Positions 37,601-46,319 of a stretch of DNA of 64,000 nucleotides are shown in pieces. Origin of the DNA: Amphritea opalescens (GTDB lineage Bacteria; Pseudomonadota; Gammaproteobacteria; Pseudomonadales; Balneatricaceae); contig NZ_RQXW01000015.1 in the NCBI RefSeq assembly GCF_003957515.1, forward strand, positions 26,192 to 90,191, written 5' to 3'. Within the stretch, counting starts at the first letter, position 1; every line of letters starts with the position of its first letter. The translations under genes and the position numbers were made by a program. The notes under the pieces are model-generated. The model worked only from the letters and a program-made list of their open reading frames with translations. It was not told where the DNA came from and did not search any database.

Positions 37601-38307
37601 TTATTGATCGCCTGTTGCTGTTGTAGCTCGGTTAACTCATCTTGCAGTCGTTGTTTCTCTTCATCAGAGAGTAACTGCACACCTTTCGCTTGTGAATTAA
37701 GCTCTGCTAGCCTCTGCTTCGCCTCGCTAAAGTGCAGATGCACCCGTTCCGAAATTTGGCCGTAGATTTCAGTACCGGTTAACTCCTCTAACAATTCCGC
37801 ACGTTCGGCTTCTCGAGCATTCAAGAAGGCGGCGAACTCCCCTTGAGACAGCAACATTGATTTGGTAAAACGCGCAAAATCTAAACCGGTGATCCGCTCG
37901 ATCTCATCACTTTTTTGCCGAATCTGGGTGGCTAATACAGTCCCAGACACCACTTCCGCCAACTCGACATCCGCCTGTTGTAAATTCCCCTCGGCCTTAC
38001 CGCGAGAACGTCGCATACTCCAATGAGCGCGGTACGCCTTACCCTTTACTTCAAACTGAACTTCGGCCGAACAATCCGCGGTGCCTCGGGTCATAATCTC
38101 GTTCGTGGATGATGAAACCTGACCTAACCTTGGGGTCTGATGATAAAGCGCCAAACAGATCGCATCGAGCAAGGTCGTTTTACCCGCACCGGTGGGGCCG
38201 GTAATGGCAAATAAGCCATTATCAACAAAGGGGGATTGGGTAAAATCGATCTTCCACTCGCCCTTCAGCGAGTTCAGGTTTTTAAACTGGAGACTTAAAA
38301 TCTTCAT
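34618..38307 (-). CDS. sbcC: SbcC exonuclease subunit (SMC-like ATPase)
   Basis: A 1229-residue SMC-type ATPase. Walker A TGPTGAGKTTLLDAI is near residue 36 and Walker B SLFLDEGFGTLD near the C-terminus, with the LSGGESF signature before it. Between them are two long glutamine-rich coiled coils meeting at a zinc hook with CPLC (about residue 597-600). With SbcD it forms the complex that cleaves DNA hairpins and stalled ends. It overlaps sbcD by 4 bases, so the two are translationally coupled. The high Gln/Leu content explains the many long antisense open frames here. Confidence 0.96.
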   Translation of the reverse strand: MKILSLQFKNLNSLKGEWKIDFTQSPFVDNGLFAITGPTGAGKTTLLDAICLALYHQTPRLGQVSSSTNEIMTRGTADCSAEVQFEVKGKAYRAHWSMRRSRGKAEGNLQQADVELAEVVSGTVLATQIRQKSDEIERITGLDFARFTKSMLLSQGEFAAFLNAREAERAELLEELTGTEIYGQISERVHLHFSEAKQRLAELNSQAKGVQLLSDEEKQRLQDELTELQQQQAINKGKIAAVDAHLSWWQQYNRGQQTVTINTERLQRAKQQQSQAQPDLLRLQQSEPAEQLKTPFTLWQEALSQHSAAETRHNEKQALAPHAKNQQEAAVTALEQQRVALNTAKERHAEQERLINEQVVPLDQKITAEQDKLKDKEQQLAALAAKRDSSQQQLRSLSEQIDKQTAALKEVEDYRQQHRADESLKQYLGQWQHQAQQILTDEGLLKTQCETEAALQQQLSQQQGSQAAEEQQYHKALTEAGKLEQSWQQANNDYSKACEQGDLDRLEQQREQQNTDYTRWLALQSVGHRWQELEAERLKKQAEEQDKRTEQAKVTETREQLRQEYEKQQQLVRVLSQLVSQDEQLAQFRANLQAGEACPLCGAHEHPKLDHSHGETPQSDPSQTIQDRDLAEQALAAIKEQGINAANKLESLQRHLQELVQRLSAIRNEQSHLEQQWQSNDLKLPFPIGDQQGLQQYEVAEKGKRQQCLAAIQQLKTLHQHRDEAKQRWDAAQRNVDQLNNKLALNQQALKNNTERLHTVQQEKSRLTARVGGLRDQFAAQLTEQGYVLPEPEQLHAWLEAKQSDAKQWDIYSGQQEGLNRELDRLKNEQAHCQQQLNESVGQLTQLQQEQQELKQSLLELQTQRRALFGDQLVSDERQKSAQHLQRTEHDYSNAQEKSQTLTRDYQALLAELKSQQQGLSELQERLDKRHALWINALAESPFNSEADFQQALLPEPERKALLEQKKALDDELLQAQTLLDGAEQSVKEILANPLAAEYQQVPLASIEVQRTDLNNRAEQLVKRGGEINQELTSDGMRREGQQALFAEIEAYTEQYDDIQYLHSLIGSQKGDKFRKFAQGLTLDNLIHLANQQLERLHGRYLLKRKQDAGLELSVLDTWQGDIERDTKTLSGGESFLVSLALALALSDLVSHKTSIDSLFLDEGFGTLDSETLDIALDALDNLNASGKMIGVISHIEAMKERIPAQLRVIKKSGLGVSELESQYRVLNS

Positions 38308-39611
38308 ACGTTTGGCTCCCCATCCTGTACTTCCGCCAATATCTGTCGAAACTGCGTTTTTATTCTAGCCAACCGCAACTGCTCCTCTTCTCCCTCGAAG
38401 CTCTCAAGCTCTAATCGTTTAGTGAACACATCCTGGGGGGTAAGCTCGGCTAAGGTTTCCCGCGCGACCTGCGTTAAGGCCTGTTTAGCCGTATGGCGTG
38501 AGCGGCGCAACTGTAATACCTCAACCGGCAACCCCTCGGTTAGCCCTTGGATTCGTTGTGCTAGATCGGTGAGATAATCTTCAATCTCAACCTCGATACA
38601 GAGCCATACCGGTGGTGAATCCGTATCAACCCCCTGTTCATCTCGATGCGACGCGATAGCAGCCAACTGTGTTTCGATCGAACTCAGGTTCCCCTTGATC
38701 ACCGCCATCGGCTGAAATCTAGGGACATCAATCGGCGTAATAGCAACCCGCTCAGCACCCTCAAACTCCACCATGACCACCTGTTTGGTTGTTTTCAACT
38801 CATCAAAGCTCAATGGAATAGGCGAGCCGCTGTAACGAATATGCTCAGATTTCGCGACCATTTGTGGCCGATGAATATGACCCAGCGCGATATAGTCTGC
38901 CGGTGGGAATCCATCCGCGGCAAAGCCATCGAGTGTCCCAATATAGATATCACGCACCGAGTCTGACTGACTCACCCCCAGCGCGGTCAGATGGCCGGTC
39001 GCAATAATAGGCACCTCTAACTGCTTGGCCTGTCGGTCGGCCAAGGCGGCTTGATAGAGCTGATGATAGTGCGCTTTAATCGCCTCACCCAGTGCCTGGC
39101 GTTTTTCCAAACCCGACTCACCTGCCCGACTCTGAACCACATCACGGGGGCGAATAAAGGGGATCGCACAGACAATCGCGCCGATCTCACCAGTACGATT
39201 ACGTAACTCGATAATCTGCTGACAACCTTGATCCGACGCCATGCTAGCGGAGGTATTAGACCCAAGATCTAACGAGTGACTGGCAATAGCCTGAGCAACC
39301 ACATGCGTATTCAGACAGGCCACCAGCTGCTTCGATTCATTCAGGGTAGAGACCGAATCATGATTACCACCCAACACCACCAGCGTACAATTCAGCCGGC
39401 TGATGTCGACGATAAACCGGTTATACATCTCTCGGGCATAGCTGGGCGGCGTACCCGTATCAAAAATATCACCCGCCACAATCACCGCATCGATGTTATG
39501 GGCAGACACCTGCGCCAATAACCAGTCGAGAAACAACTGATGCTCAGCTTTACGACTCTTAGTAAAAAAACTCTGACCCAGATGCCAATCAGAAGTATGA
39601 AGAATTTTCAT
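38304..39611 (-). CDS. sbcD: SbcD exonuclease subunit (metallophosphatase)
   Basis: A 435-residue calcineurin-like nuclease. Metal-binding motifs are visible in order: TSDWHLG (start), AGDIFDTGTPP, GGNHDS, the GHLTALG histidine and GHIHRPQ. These give the two-manganese site that cuts DNA hairpins and 3' ends together with SbcC. It is the first gene of the sbcDC operon, divergent from the TRIC channel. Confidence 0.96.
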   Translation of the reverse strand: MKILHTSDWHLGQSFFTKSRKAEHQLFLDWLLAQVSAHNIDAVIVAGDIFDTGTPPSYAREMYNRFIVDISRLNCTLVVLGGNHDSVSTLNESKQLVACLNTHVVAQAIASHSLDLGSNTSASMASDQGCQQIIELRNRTGEIGAIVCAIPFIRPRDVVQSRAGESGLEKRQALGEAIKAHYHQLYQAALADRQAKQLEVPIIATGHLTALGVSQSDSVRDIYIGTLDGFAADGFPPADYIALGHIHRPQMVAKSEHIRYSGSPIPLSFDELKTTKQVVMVEFEGAERVAITPIDVPRFQPMAVIKGNLSSIETQLAAIASHRDEQGVDTDSPPVWLCIEVEIEDYLTDLAQRIQGLTEGLPVEVLQLRRSRHTAKQALTQVARETLAELTPQDVFTKRLELESFEGEEEQLRLARIKTQFRQILAEVQDGEPNV

Positions 39612-39906
39612 TACGATCGCCCATAACCATCAAAAAAGAGCCATAGATTATCACAACAGCCTCTCTCGCTAGATCGATTTTTAGTTAACCGAAGTAACTT
39701 TGTGTAAAATCAAATATTGCTAGATATTTCTGTTTCAGAGGTCCAGCTTATATCTTAGAATGGCGCCGCTATCCCTGCCTCGTCGCAGGGCTATCTCAGC
39801 CCTATTTCAGAGATCTATTTAATAGGTCTGCTTAAGAGAGCTTTTCTCTGAACTATTAGCTCAGATCTATTGCCCAGCCCGGCAAACAACTTTAGGAAAC
39901 ACGCCC

Positions 39907-40530
39907 ATGGCATTTGATATTACCGCAGCAATCAACATCATGGGCCTGTCCGCTGTGGCGGTATTTGCCATCTCCGGTGCGCTTGATGCTGCACGGCAAA
40001 AGATGGACATTCTCGGTTTTCTACTGATCGGTACGGTCACAGGCCTCGGCGGCGGCACCGTGCGCGACCTATTGCTTGGCAAGTTACCGGTGTTATGGAT
40101 ACGAGAGCCGGTTTGGATCATTGTCTGTCTAATCGCATCCGCCATCACCTACTTTATCGCTCCTAAGTTGGTGTCACGAACCCGTGCACTAATCTGGATG
40201 GATGCCGTAGGGATTGCCCTATTCGCGGTGGTCGGCACAGAGATTGGACTTAACTTTGGCACCTCCCCCCTAATCGCGGTGTGTATGGGAGTGATGACAG
40301 CCAGCTTCGGCGGTATCGCCCGTGACCTACTCTGCGGTAGTAACCTAACATTGATGAATGAAGAGCTTTATATCACCACCATGCTGGCGGGCTCAGTAAC
40401 CTATTTGATACTCCATGAGCTCCACCTTCCCGACAACTACGATTTGATCGGTGGCTTTCTAGTGGCCTTTATTTTAAGAGCCTTGGCCATCATCTTTAAG
40501 CTCAAGTTACCCAATATCTATCGCCAATAG
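39907..40530 (+). CDS. TRIC-family cation channel (UPF0126/YicG-like)
   Basis: A 207-residue membrane protein with about seven helices and two glycine-rich repeats, GLGGGTVRDLLLG (about 53-65) and ASFGGIARDLLCG (about 136-148). These are diagnostic of the trimeric intracellular cation channel family in bacteria. It would conduct potassium and perhaps sodium. It stands alone; its physiological job in bacteria is unclear. Confidence 0.88.
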   Translation: MAFDITAAINIMGLSAVAVFAISGALDAARQKMDILGFLLIGTVTGLGGGTVRDLLLGKLPVLWIREPVWIIVCLIASAITYFIAPKLVSRTRALIWMDAVGIALFAVVGTEIGLNFGTSPLIAVCMGVMTASFGGIARDLLCGSNLTLMNEELYITTMLAGSVTYLILHELHLPDNYDLIGGFLVAFILRALAIIFKLKLPNIYRQ

Positions 40531-40632
40531 CGCCAAGTAAACAGCAAAAGGGCGTGTTAAGAATATAAAGCACCTTCAAGCTAACGCGCTCAGTAATAGC
40601 ATCAATACAGATTAACGATTTAGGAAAACGAT

Positions 40633-41133
40633 ATGGATTTCATTCAAACTCAACACCCCGACTTTAAACTCCGGCACGGTATCCCTGATGATGCAGGCTT
40701 AGTGGTCAACTATATGAAGAAGTTGGGTGCCTATCAAAAAATGCTGGATAAGATCACCGCCACCGAAGCAAGCATTCGCCAGTTGTTAAGTGATGACAAG
40801 GGAGAAGCTATTTTTGGTGAACTGGATGGCGAAACCGTCGGCTTTATCTATTTCTATCAAAACTCTTCTGCGTTTACCGGGCAATCCGGCTTATATATTG
40901 ACGGCTTCTTTATTGATCAACAGGTTCAATCAAAAGGGCTAGGGCAGATCATGATCGCTTATATGGCAAAACTGGCGCTAGAGCGGGGCTGCCAACGCCT
41001 GGAGTGGGGCTGTCTCGACTGGAATGAACCCGCCATTAATTTCTATCGAAAAATGGGCGCGTACAGCGTCGATGAAATGACGATCTACCGTTTCTCACCG
41101 GAGCAACTGCAGGATAACGCAGCCCAGTTTTAA
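40633..41133 (+). CDS. GNAT-family N-acetyltransferase
   Basis: A 166-residue acetyltransferase. Strand IFGELDGETVGFIYF leads to LYIDGFFIDQQVQSKGLGQIMIAYMAKLA, the acetyl-CoA loop being Q-S-K-G-L-G. The last block WGCLDWNEPAINFYRKMGA is the acceptor-side motif close to diamine (spermidine-like) N-acetyltransferases. The substrate is likely an amine, but this is inference. A single gene. Confidence 0.86.
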   Translation: MDFIQTQHPDFKLRHGIPDDAGLVVNYMKKLGAYQKMLDKITATEASIRQLLSDDKGEAIFGELDGETVGFIYFYQNSSAFTGQSGLYIDGFFIDQQVQSKGLGQIMIAYMAKLALERGCQRLEWGCLDWNEPAINFYRKMGAYSVDEMTIYRFSPEQLQDNAAQF

Positions 41134-41151
41134 GCGGTCTGCGTGATACAC

Positions 41152-41184
41152 CCCTTAGATCGTCCTAAAACACCGATCTAAGGG
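41152..41184. terminator. Hairpin between convergent genes
   Basis: CCCTTAGATCG and its exact complement CGATCTAAGGG, loop 11 bases, lie between two convergent genes. There is no T run on either strand, so any terminator function would not be of the classic intrinsic type. Confidence 0.5.
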
Positions 41185-41211
41185 TAAAAGCTAAACGTCT
41201 GCTCTTAGCAA

Positions 41212-42549
41212 CTATTGTTTTTCCGCCTGAGCTAACTGCTCAGCCATCTGACTTTTAATCAATGCCACCTGCTGTTTAAAGGCGCCGCGCTTATTGCGAG
41301 GAATCGTCTGTACCACCGGAATCGGTGCCGTCATCGCATTCACCGGACGACCATTCACATGCAACTCATAATGTAGATGGGCGCCGGTCGAGCGACCAGA
41401 ATTACCCGATGCAGCGATCTTTTGCCCACGGGAAACCTTCTGCCCTTTACGCACATAGGCTTTGCTCAGGTGTAGATAACGGGTTTTATATTTACGGTTA
41501 TGCTGAATCTCGATATACAGGCCAGCGTAACGATGCTTGATAACCCGAGAGACCACACCGTCACCGGCGGCCAATACCGGCGTACCGATACCCACCGCAA
41601 AGTCGGTGCCGTTATGGGGCCGGATCATCTTGGTGATAGGGTGCCTGCGTTTAGGGTTAAAACTTGACGAAATACGATAGCGTTTTGCCAGTGGAATCCG
41701 CTGAAAGGCTTTTTCTAGACTCTCACCTTCGGCATCAAAATAGTTATCATCAAACAAAAACGCCGATTGTTTGCGTATCGCACCATCATAGACGAAGCCT
41801 TCAATAATACTGCTGCCGGTGTATTCACCGTTGACATATTGACGGGACACCGCCAACTGAAACTTATCCCCAGCACGTAGATGGCTTCTGAAGTTCATCC
41901 GCTCTTTGAGCAAATGGGTTACCTGATAGGCCTCGGCAATCCGCGCGCCAGCCCGTTTCATCGACCGTGGCAGATCACCCTCGACCGTGCCGCTAATAAT
42001 CTCCCGACGATAACCGCCCTTCTCGATATACTCCTTAAACTCGAAATCGCCCTTCTCTCCGCGATCAAAAACCACCTTATAGGTCAGCCCAGAACGGAAG
42101 ATAAACTGTTTCAAGCCGTTTTCATCGAAGTTAAACCCTAACTGATGGCCCGGCTGAATAGTATCCAAGGCCAATAAGTTAACATCGGCTTCCATTAATT
42201 TATAAAGAGTGGATTGGGATATATGTAAAAGATCAAAAATAGTACTCAGCATATCCCCTTTTTGCACCACATAACTGATGGAGGGGTTCTCATCTGAACT
42301 CGGCTCATGGGTCTCGGCCTGCTCATCAACGGTAACGACGGGGTCATCCAGCTCTAGAGGTAAAGTACTTCTGAACTGACCTGGAGGAACAGGCACAGCA
42401 GAACTATTTTCCGATAGCATCACAGACACCAACAGAATAATAAAAACACTCCCCAATACAATACGATGCGGGGTTGGAAGGTGACTCAACAAATTTGTAG
42501 CTGAGCTAACAAGCGACTTAAGTCGCGCAATAATATGACCAATTTTCAA
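41212..42549 (-). CDS. mepM: MepM-like M23 murein endopeptidase
   Basis: A 445-residue cell-wall enzyme with an N-terminal membrane anchor (about 27-45), a LysM-like OapA region (YVVQKGDMLSTIFDLLHIS), a linker domain and an M23 peptidase domain. The metal site is seen as HNGTDFAVGIGTP (first His and Asp) and HLHYELHVNG (third ligand and catalytic His). MepM cuts D-Ala-mDAP crosslinks to let the wall grow. It is a single gene convergent with the GNAT gene and divergent from hisA. Confidence 0.92.
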   Translation of the reverse strand: MKIGHIIARLKSLVSSATNLLSHLPTPHRIVLGSVFIILLVSVMLSENSSAVPVPPGQFRSTLPLELDDPVVTVDEQAETHEPSSDENPSISYVVQKGDMLSTIFDLLHISQSTLYKLMEADVNLLALDTIQPGHQLGFNFDENGLKQFIFRSGLTYKVVFDRGEKGDFEFKEYIEKGGYRREIISGTVEGDLPRSMKRAGARIAEAYQVTHLLKERMNFRSHLRAGDKFQLAVSRQYVNGEYTGSSIIEGFVYDGAIRKQSAFLFDDNYFDAEGESLEKAFQRIPLAKRYRISSSFNPKRRHPITKMIRPHNGTDFAVGIGTPVLAAGDGVVSRVIKHRYAGLYIEIQHNRKYKTRYLHLSKAYVRKGQKVSRGQKIAASGNSGRSTGAHLHYELHVNGRPVNAMTAPIPVVQTIPRNKRGAFKQQVALIKSQMAEQLAQAEKQ

Positions 42550-42739
42550 ACGCTGCTACTCTAACTCAATGCTACTTATACGGTAATCGTCTCTCTACGC
42601 TGATGCTCAGACCATCAAGGTAGAGAATTGTTCCCTGAATTATGCCTGAAATATGGCAAAATTACCTCCGCCTGATTAGTGGTATGAACGCTTTCTGCTA
42701 CAATGGCGCCTCGATATCCAGAGTTTCGGAGATAGTGCT

Positions 42740-43495
42740 TTGACCCAGTTTCGCCCCTGTATCGACCTGCACCAAGGTCAGGTAAAACAGATTGTTGGTG
42801 GTAGCCTGAATGATCAAGGCGCTAAGACCAACTTTGTTAGTCAATATGATGCTGAATACTACGCAACACTGTATCGCAAACATAACCTAACCGGTGGCCA
42901 TGTCATCGCGTTGGGGCCTGGCAACCAAGAACAGGCGCTCAAAGCCCTAGCCGCCTGGCCTGAGGGTTTGCAGTTTGGTGGTGGCGTTAATAACGACAAT
43001 GCAGCCGCGTTTATTGAGGCCGGGGCATCCCATGTAATCGTCACCTCCTATCTCTTTGATGGGGGGCAGTTTAGCTGGGATAAACTCAATAAGATCAAAG
43101 CGCAAACCGGTGCAGAGCATCTTATTTTAGATCTCAGCTGTCGCCGTACCGACGACGGCTGGCATATCGCCACCGACCGCTGGCAAACGGTCACCGAAAC
43201 GCCGGTCAACGCAGAAACACTGGCTGAACTGAGCCAGCACTGTGCCGAGTTTCTGATCCACGCGGCGGATGTCGAAGGTTTACAAGGCGGTATAGATGAA
43301 GCGTTAGTCACGCTGCTAGGCCAAGCCTGCCCTATTCCGGTGACCTATGCGGGTGGTGCCCGTTCGCTAGAGGATTTAAAGCTGGTCGATCGGTTATCCG
43401 CAGGACGGGTTGATCTGACCATCGGCAGTGCACTGGATATTTTTGGCGGCACAGGCATCACGCTGGAGCAATGCATTGAGTGGAATAACCGTTAA
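42740..43495 (+). CDS. hisA: HisA, eukaryotic (HIS6)-type phosphoribosyl isomerase
   Basis: A 251-residue TIM barrel. It opens with FRPCIDLHQGQVKQIVGGSL, has GGHVIALGPGNQEQAL, FGGGVN, LDLSCRR and ends with YAGGARSLEDL ... DLTIGSALDIFGG. This is the form known from yeast and plants, clearly different from the usual bacterial HisA. It would turn ProFAR into PRFAR in histidine biosynthesis. The start is TTG at 42740 with GGAG 8 bases upstream. No other his gene is in the window, so it lies outside any his operon. The esterase gene overlaps its end. Confidence 0.85.
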   Translation: MTQFRPCIDLHQGQVKQIVGGSLNDQGAKTNFVSQYDAEYYATLYRKHNLTGGHVIALGPGNQEQALKALAAWPEGLQFGGGVNNDNAAAFIEAGASHVIVTSYLFDGGQFSWDKLNKIKAQTGAEHLILDLSCRRTDDGWHIATDRWQTVTETPVNAETLAELSQHCAEFLIHAADVEGLQGGIDEALVTLLGQACPIPVTYAGGARSLEDLKLVDRLSAGRVDLTIGSALDIFGGTGITLEQCIEWNNR

Positions 43496-44087
43496 AGCCG
43501 CTTGCTTCATACTACTGCTGATTATCGGCGGATGTAGTGAGCAAACAGCGCTAAAATATATCCCTCCCGAAGGCGTTATTCTCGCCTTTGGCGATAGTTT
43601 AACGCAAGGCGTGGGAAGTTCGAATGATGGTGACTACCCTAGCCAGCTGCAGCAACTCACAGGACGAACCGTTATCAATGCGGGAATCTCCGGTGAAGTC
43701 TCGCGCGACGGGTTACAACGTTTGCCGGCATTACTCCAACAATACCAACCCAACCTGTTAATTCTGCTGGAAGGGGGTAACGATATCCTGCGCAACCAAG
43801 ATAAAACTATCCTTAAGCACAATTTGGCGCAGATGATCACCCAAGCACAACAACAGCATATCGACGTTGTTCTCGTGGCCGTGCCGGAAAAAAAGCTATT
43901 CTCCAATAGCGCACCACTGTACCGCGAATTAGCCGAAGAATACGCCTTAGTCTGGGAGCCAGAGATCATTGCTGAGCTTCTGCGCAGCCCATCATACAAA
44001 TCCGACGCGGTGCATTTTAATAATCAGGGCTATCAAGCACTCGCTGCCCGTATCAACGCTCTATTAAAAGAACATAACGCATTATAA
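43476..44087 (+). CDS. Lipoprotein SGNH-hydrolase (TesA-like esterase)
   Basis: About 203 residues of an arylesterase/lysophospholipase of the SGNH type. Catalytic blocks are FGDSLTQGVG (Ser), GGNDILR (Gly, Asn) and D-A-V-H-F-N (Asp, His). I choose the TTG start at 43476 because GGAG lies 8 bases before it and gives a proper signal peptide ending IIGGC, so the enzyme should be a lipoprotein. The ATG at 43428 would overlap hisA by 68 bases and spoil the signal. With this start it overlaps the end of hisA by 20 bases, coupling the two genes. Confidence 0.85.
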   Translation: MSGITVKAACFILLLIIGGCSEQTALKYIPPEGVILAFGDSLTQGVGSSNDGDYPSQLQQLTGRTVINAGISGEVSRDGLQRLPALLQQYQPNLLILLEGGNDILRNQDKTILKHNLAQMITQAQQQHIDVVLVAVPEKKLFSNSAPLYRELAEEYALVWEPEIIAELLRSPSYKSDAVHFNNQGYQALAARINALLKEHNAL

Positions 44088-44164
44088 TTAATGGAATTTT
44101 TTCTAGTTTAGCCGGTCTTAGCTTGACGCCTTACCATTAACAACAGAGCTGCTGTATAAATCCT

Positions 44165-44590
44165 ATGTTGCTACGCATTTCATCTATCGCACTAACGGTT
44201 CTACTCGCTGGTCAGTGCCATTTAGCCATCGCCCAAAATAGCCAAGAGCGCCTATCGGTGACTAAGGTATCGATTTCCCAGTTTCGGCAACTATCCGTCA
44301 GGGTACTTTCCGCCTATAAAATTCCGCCTCGCTATATTGGTTCTACCGAACAGTGGCACCTCTTTCTCAAGAAAGAAACCCGCAACGCGGTAGGCAAAAA
44401 GTTCAGCACAATCTTTGGCTATAAAATACCTCGCAACCATAGCAGCGTCGAACATGGTTGGGATATTCAACTACCGACAGCCAGTATTGACCCAGATAAT
44501 TGCCCCAAGGTCAGCCATTACAACAGCGACAAAAGCGGCTTCAGTCTGCCTCCCGCAAAAGAGACCGCTAGCCGCTGCATAGACCGATAA
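44165..44590 (+). CDS. Hypothetical secreted protein
   Basis: A 141-residue protein with a signal peptide (cleavage after A-I-A-Q, about residue 24). The mature part is basic and has two cysteines (D-N-C-P-K and S-R-C-I-D) that may form a disulfide in the periplasm. No known domain is recognised. A stand-alone gene. Confidence 0.55.
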   Translation: MLLRISSIALTVLLAGQCHLAIAQNSQERLSVTKVSISQFRQLSVRVLSAYKIPPRYIGSTEQWHLFLKKETRNAVGKKFSTIFGYKIPRNHSSVEHGWDIQLPTASIDPDNCPKVSHYNSDKSGFSLPPAKETASRCIDR

Positions 44591-44913
44591 CAGGCAGAAT
44601 AAACAAACCACGGGCGCGGCTTTTGATCCCATTCAAATTAAACATGATTAACCCAACCCAGAGTCAACAACAGGATGCTGAATACGGCTATCCATCACAC
44701 CAACGTCATGCAATGAACAATGTCAGTACTTTAAAATGTATCGTCACAAAATAAGCCTAAGCAGCGTTAAGAAAGCTAAAGTGTTGATCTACGGACGGGA
44801 AACGATTAATTTTCAGCCTCACCAACATTCTCTGCCATAATTGTTAAGGTTATTTTAAGCTTTAGTGATTAAACTGAAACCAATTATCAGTCATTCCGTA
44901 CGGAGTACATATT
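44591..44913. other. Intergenic region upstream of the DUF4197 gene
   Basis: About 320 bases with no gene. The last 100 bases are AT-rich and probably hold the promoter of the DUF4197-cyclophilin pair. No clear repeats or sites stand out. Confidence 0.4.
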
Positions 44914-45699
44914 ATGCGTAAAGCAACTCTCGGCAAAGTCGGCATTACGCTGCTTTCTTGCAGCATCACAGCCACCGCCTTTGGCGGCTTTGGAGATTTA
45001 CTCAAAAAAGTAGAAGAAGGTGGCAAGCAACTCATCGAACAGCAAGACTCATCTTCATCTTCATCTTCGAGCAGCTCGGCTAGCAGTAGCCTCGACTATG
45101 ACACCATCATCGCCGGTCTAAAAGAAGCACTCGAAATCGGTAGCCGCGAAGCGATCGAATCCGTCAGTCAGACAGATGGTTATTTTAGTAATGATCTCAT
45201 CAAAATCCCCTTACCCGATCAATTAGAACAGGCAAGCGGTCTGTTGGAAAAGTTTGGCCTAGGTTCTCAGGTTGAGGCATTTGAGCTGAGCATGAACCGC
45301 GCCGCCGAACAAGCAGCGCCCGAAGCAACCGAAATACTGGTTGACGCGATTAAAGAGATGAGCATCGAGGATGCCAAGACTATTTTGAATGGCTCGGATG
45401 ACGCCGCTACCGAATACTTCCGCGAGAAAACCTCAAGCAGCTTAGAAGCACTGTTTCGCCCATCGGTTAAAAGCTCGATGGATCAGGTTGGGGTGACTAA
45501 ATCCTATAGCGACCTAACGAAACAAGCGGCTCAGGTACCGATGGTAGGTGATTTCGCTGAAGACTATAATCTTGAAAACTATGTCACTGAGGGCGCATTA
45601 AATGGCCTATTTACCATGATAGCGGCCGAAGAGAAAAAAATCCGTGAAAACCCAGCGGCCCGTACCACCGACTTACTAAAACAAGTATTCGACTTTTAA
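44914..45699 (+). CDS. DUF4197 exported protein
   Basis: A 261-residue secreted protein with a signal peptide (cleavage near T-A-F-G) and a run of about ten serines in the N-terminal part. Family landmarks are LKEALEIGSREAIESV, YFSNDLIKIPLP, FELSMNRAAEQAAPEA, AKTILNGSDDAATEYFREKTS and the last DLLKQVFDF helix. The domain is helical; its function is unknown. The cyclophilin gene follows after 9 bases. Confidence 0.88.
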   Translation: MRKATLGKVGITLLSCSITATAFGGFGDLLKKVEEGGKQLIEQQDSSSSSSSSSSASSSLDYDTIIAGLKEALEIGSREAIESVSQTDGYFSNDLIKIPLPDQLEQASGLLEKFGLGSQVEAFELSMNRAAEQAAPEATEILVDAIKEMSIEDAKTILNGSDDAATEYFREKTSSSLEALFRPSVKSSMDQVGVTKSYSDLTKQAAQVPMVGDFAEDYNLENYVTEGALNGLFTMIAAEEKKIRENPAARTTDLLKQVFDF

Positions 45700-45708
45700 G
45701 GAATCATA

Positions 45709-46269
45709 ATGCTTAAGAAATACCTGCTATCAATATTACTGAGCGTCACGCTGTTCAGCCCAGCGTTTGCCGATGATCTCAACCCTGTCGTGGTGATGAC
45801 CACCAGCGCTGGGGTTATCGAGCTAGAGCTAATGCCTGAACAAGCGCCGCTCACCGTGGCCAATTTCCTGCGCTATGTTGATAGCGGTTTCTTTACCGAC
45901 ACGATTTTCCACCGAGTCATCGATAACTTTATGATTCAAGGTGGCGGATTCAGTGCTGATCTGGAGCGTAAGGACACCCTACCTCCGGTCCGTAATGAAT
46001 CGGCCAACGGTCTGCCCAATATGCGCGGCACCATTGCGATGGCCCGCACTAACGACCCTGACAGTGCAACATCACAGTTCTTTATCAACCTGAAGAACAA
46101 TGATTTCCTTAATGCCAAAGGTCCTCGCCCCGGTTATGCGGTATTCGGTAAGGTGATCAACGGTATGGATATCATCACTCAGATTGGCCATGTGCAAACC
46201 GGCCGCCAAGGGCCGTATAGCGATGTGCCTGTTGAGCCTATTGTGATTCAAAGTGTCGTTTTGAAATAA
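45709..46269 (+). CDS. ppiA: Periplasmic cyclophilin-type peptidyl-prolyl isomerase
   Basis: A 186-residue protein with a signal peptide ending P-A-F-A and a complete cyclophilin domain. Catalytic and binding residues are visible in TIFHRVIDNFMIQGGGF (with the active-site Arg), T-I-A-M-A-R, SQFFINLKNNDFLN and YAVFGKVINGMDI. It catalyses proline isomerisation during folding of exported proteins. It is in an operon with the DUF4197 protein and closed by a strong terminator. Confidence 0.93.
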   Translation: MLKKYLLSILLSVTLFSPAFADDLNPVVVMTTSAGVIELELMPEQAPLTVANFLRYVDSGFFTDTIFHRVIDNFMIQGGGFSADLERKDTLPPVRNESANGLPNMRGTIAMARTNDPDSATSQFFINLKNNDFLNAKGPRPGYAVFGKVINGMDIITQIGHVQTGRQGPYSDVPVEPIVIQSVVLK

Positions 46270-46278
46270 AGCCGTCAC

Positions 46279-46319
46279 CCGAAGTCCGAATCAATAAAGC
46301 ATTCGGGCTTCGGTTTTTT
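46279..46319 (+). terminator. Strong intrinsic terminator after ppiA
   Basis: A 13-bp stem (CCGAAGTCCGAAT / ATTCGGGCTTCGG, one mismatch) with a 9-base loop, followed by TTTTTT on the plus strand. Confidence 0.9.

Noticed and set aside
37280..37765. A 161-codon cysteine-rich frame opposite sbcC
   Set aside because: Created by the reverse complement of Gln-rich coiled-coil codons.
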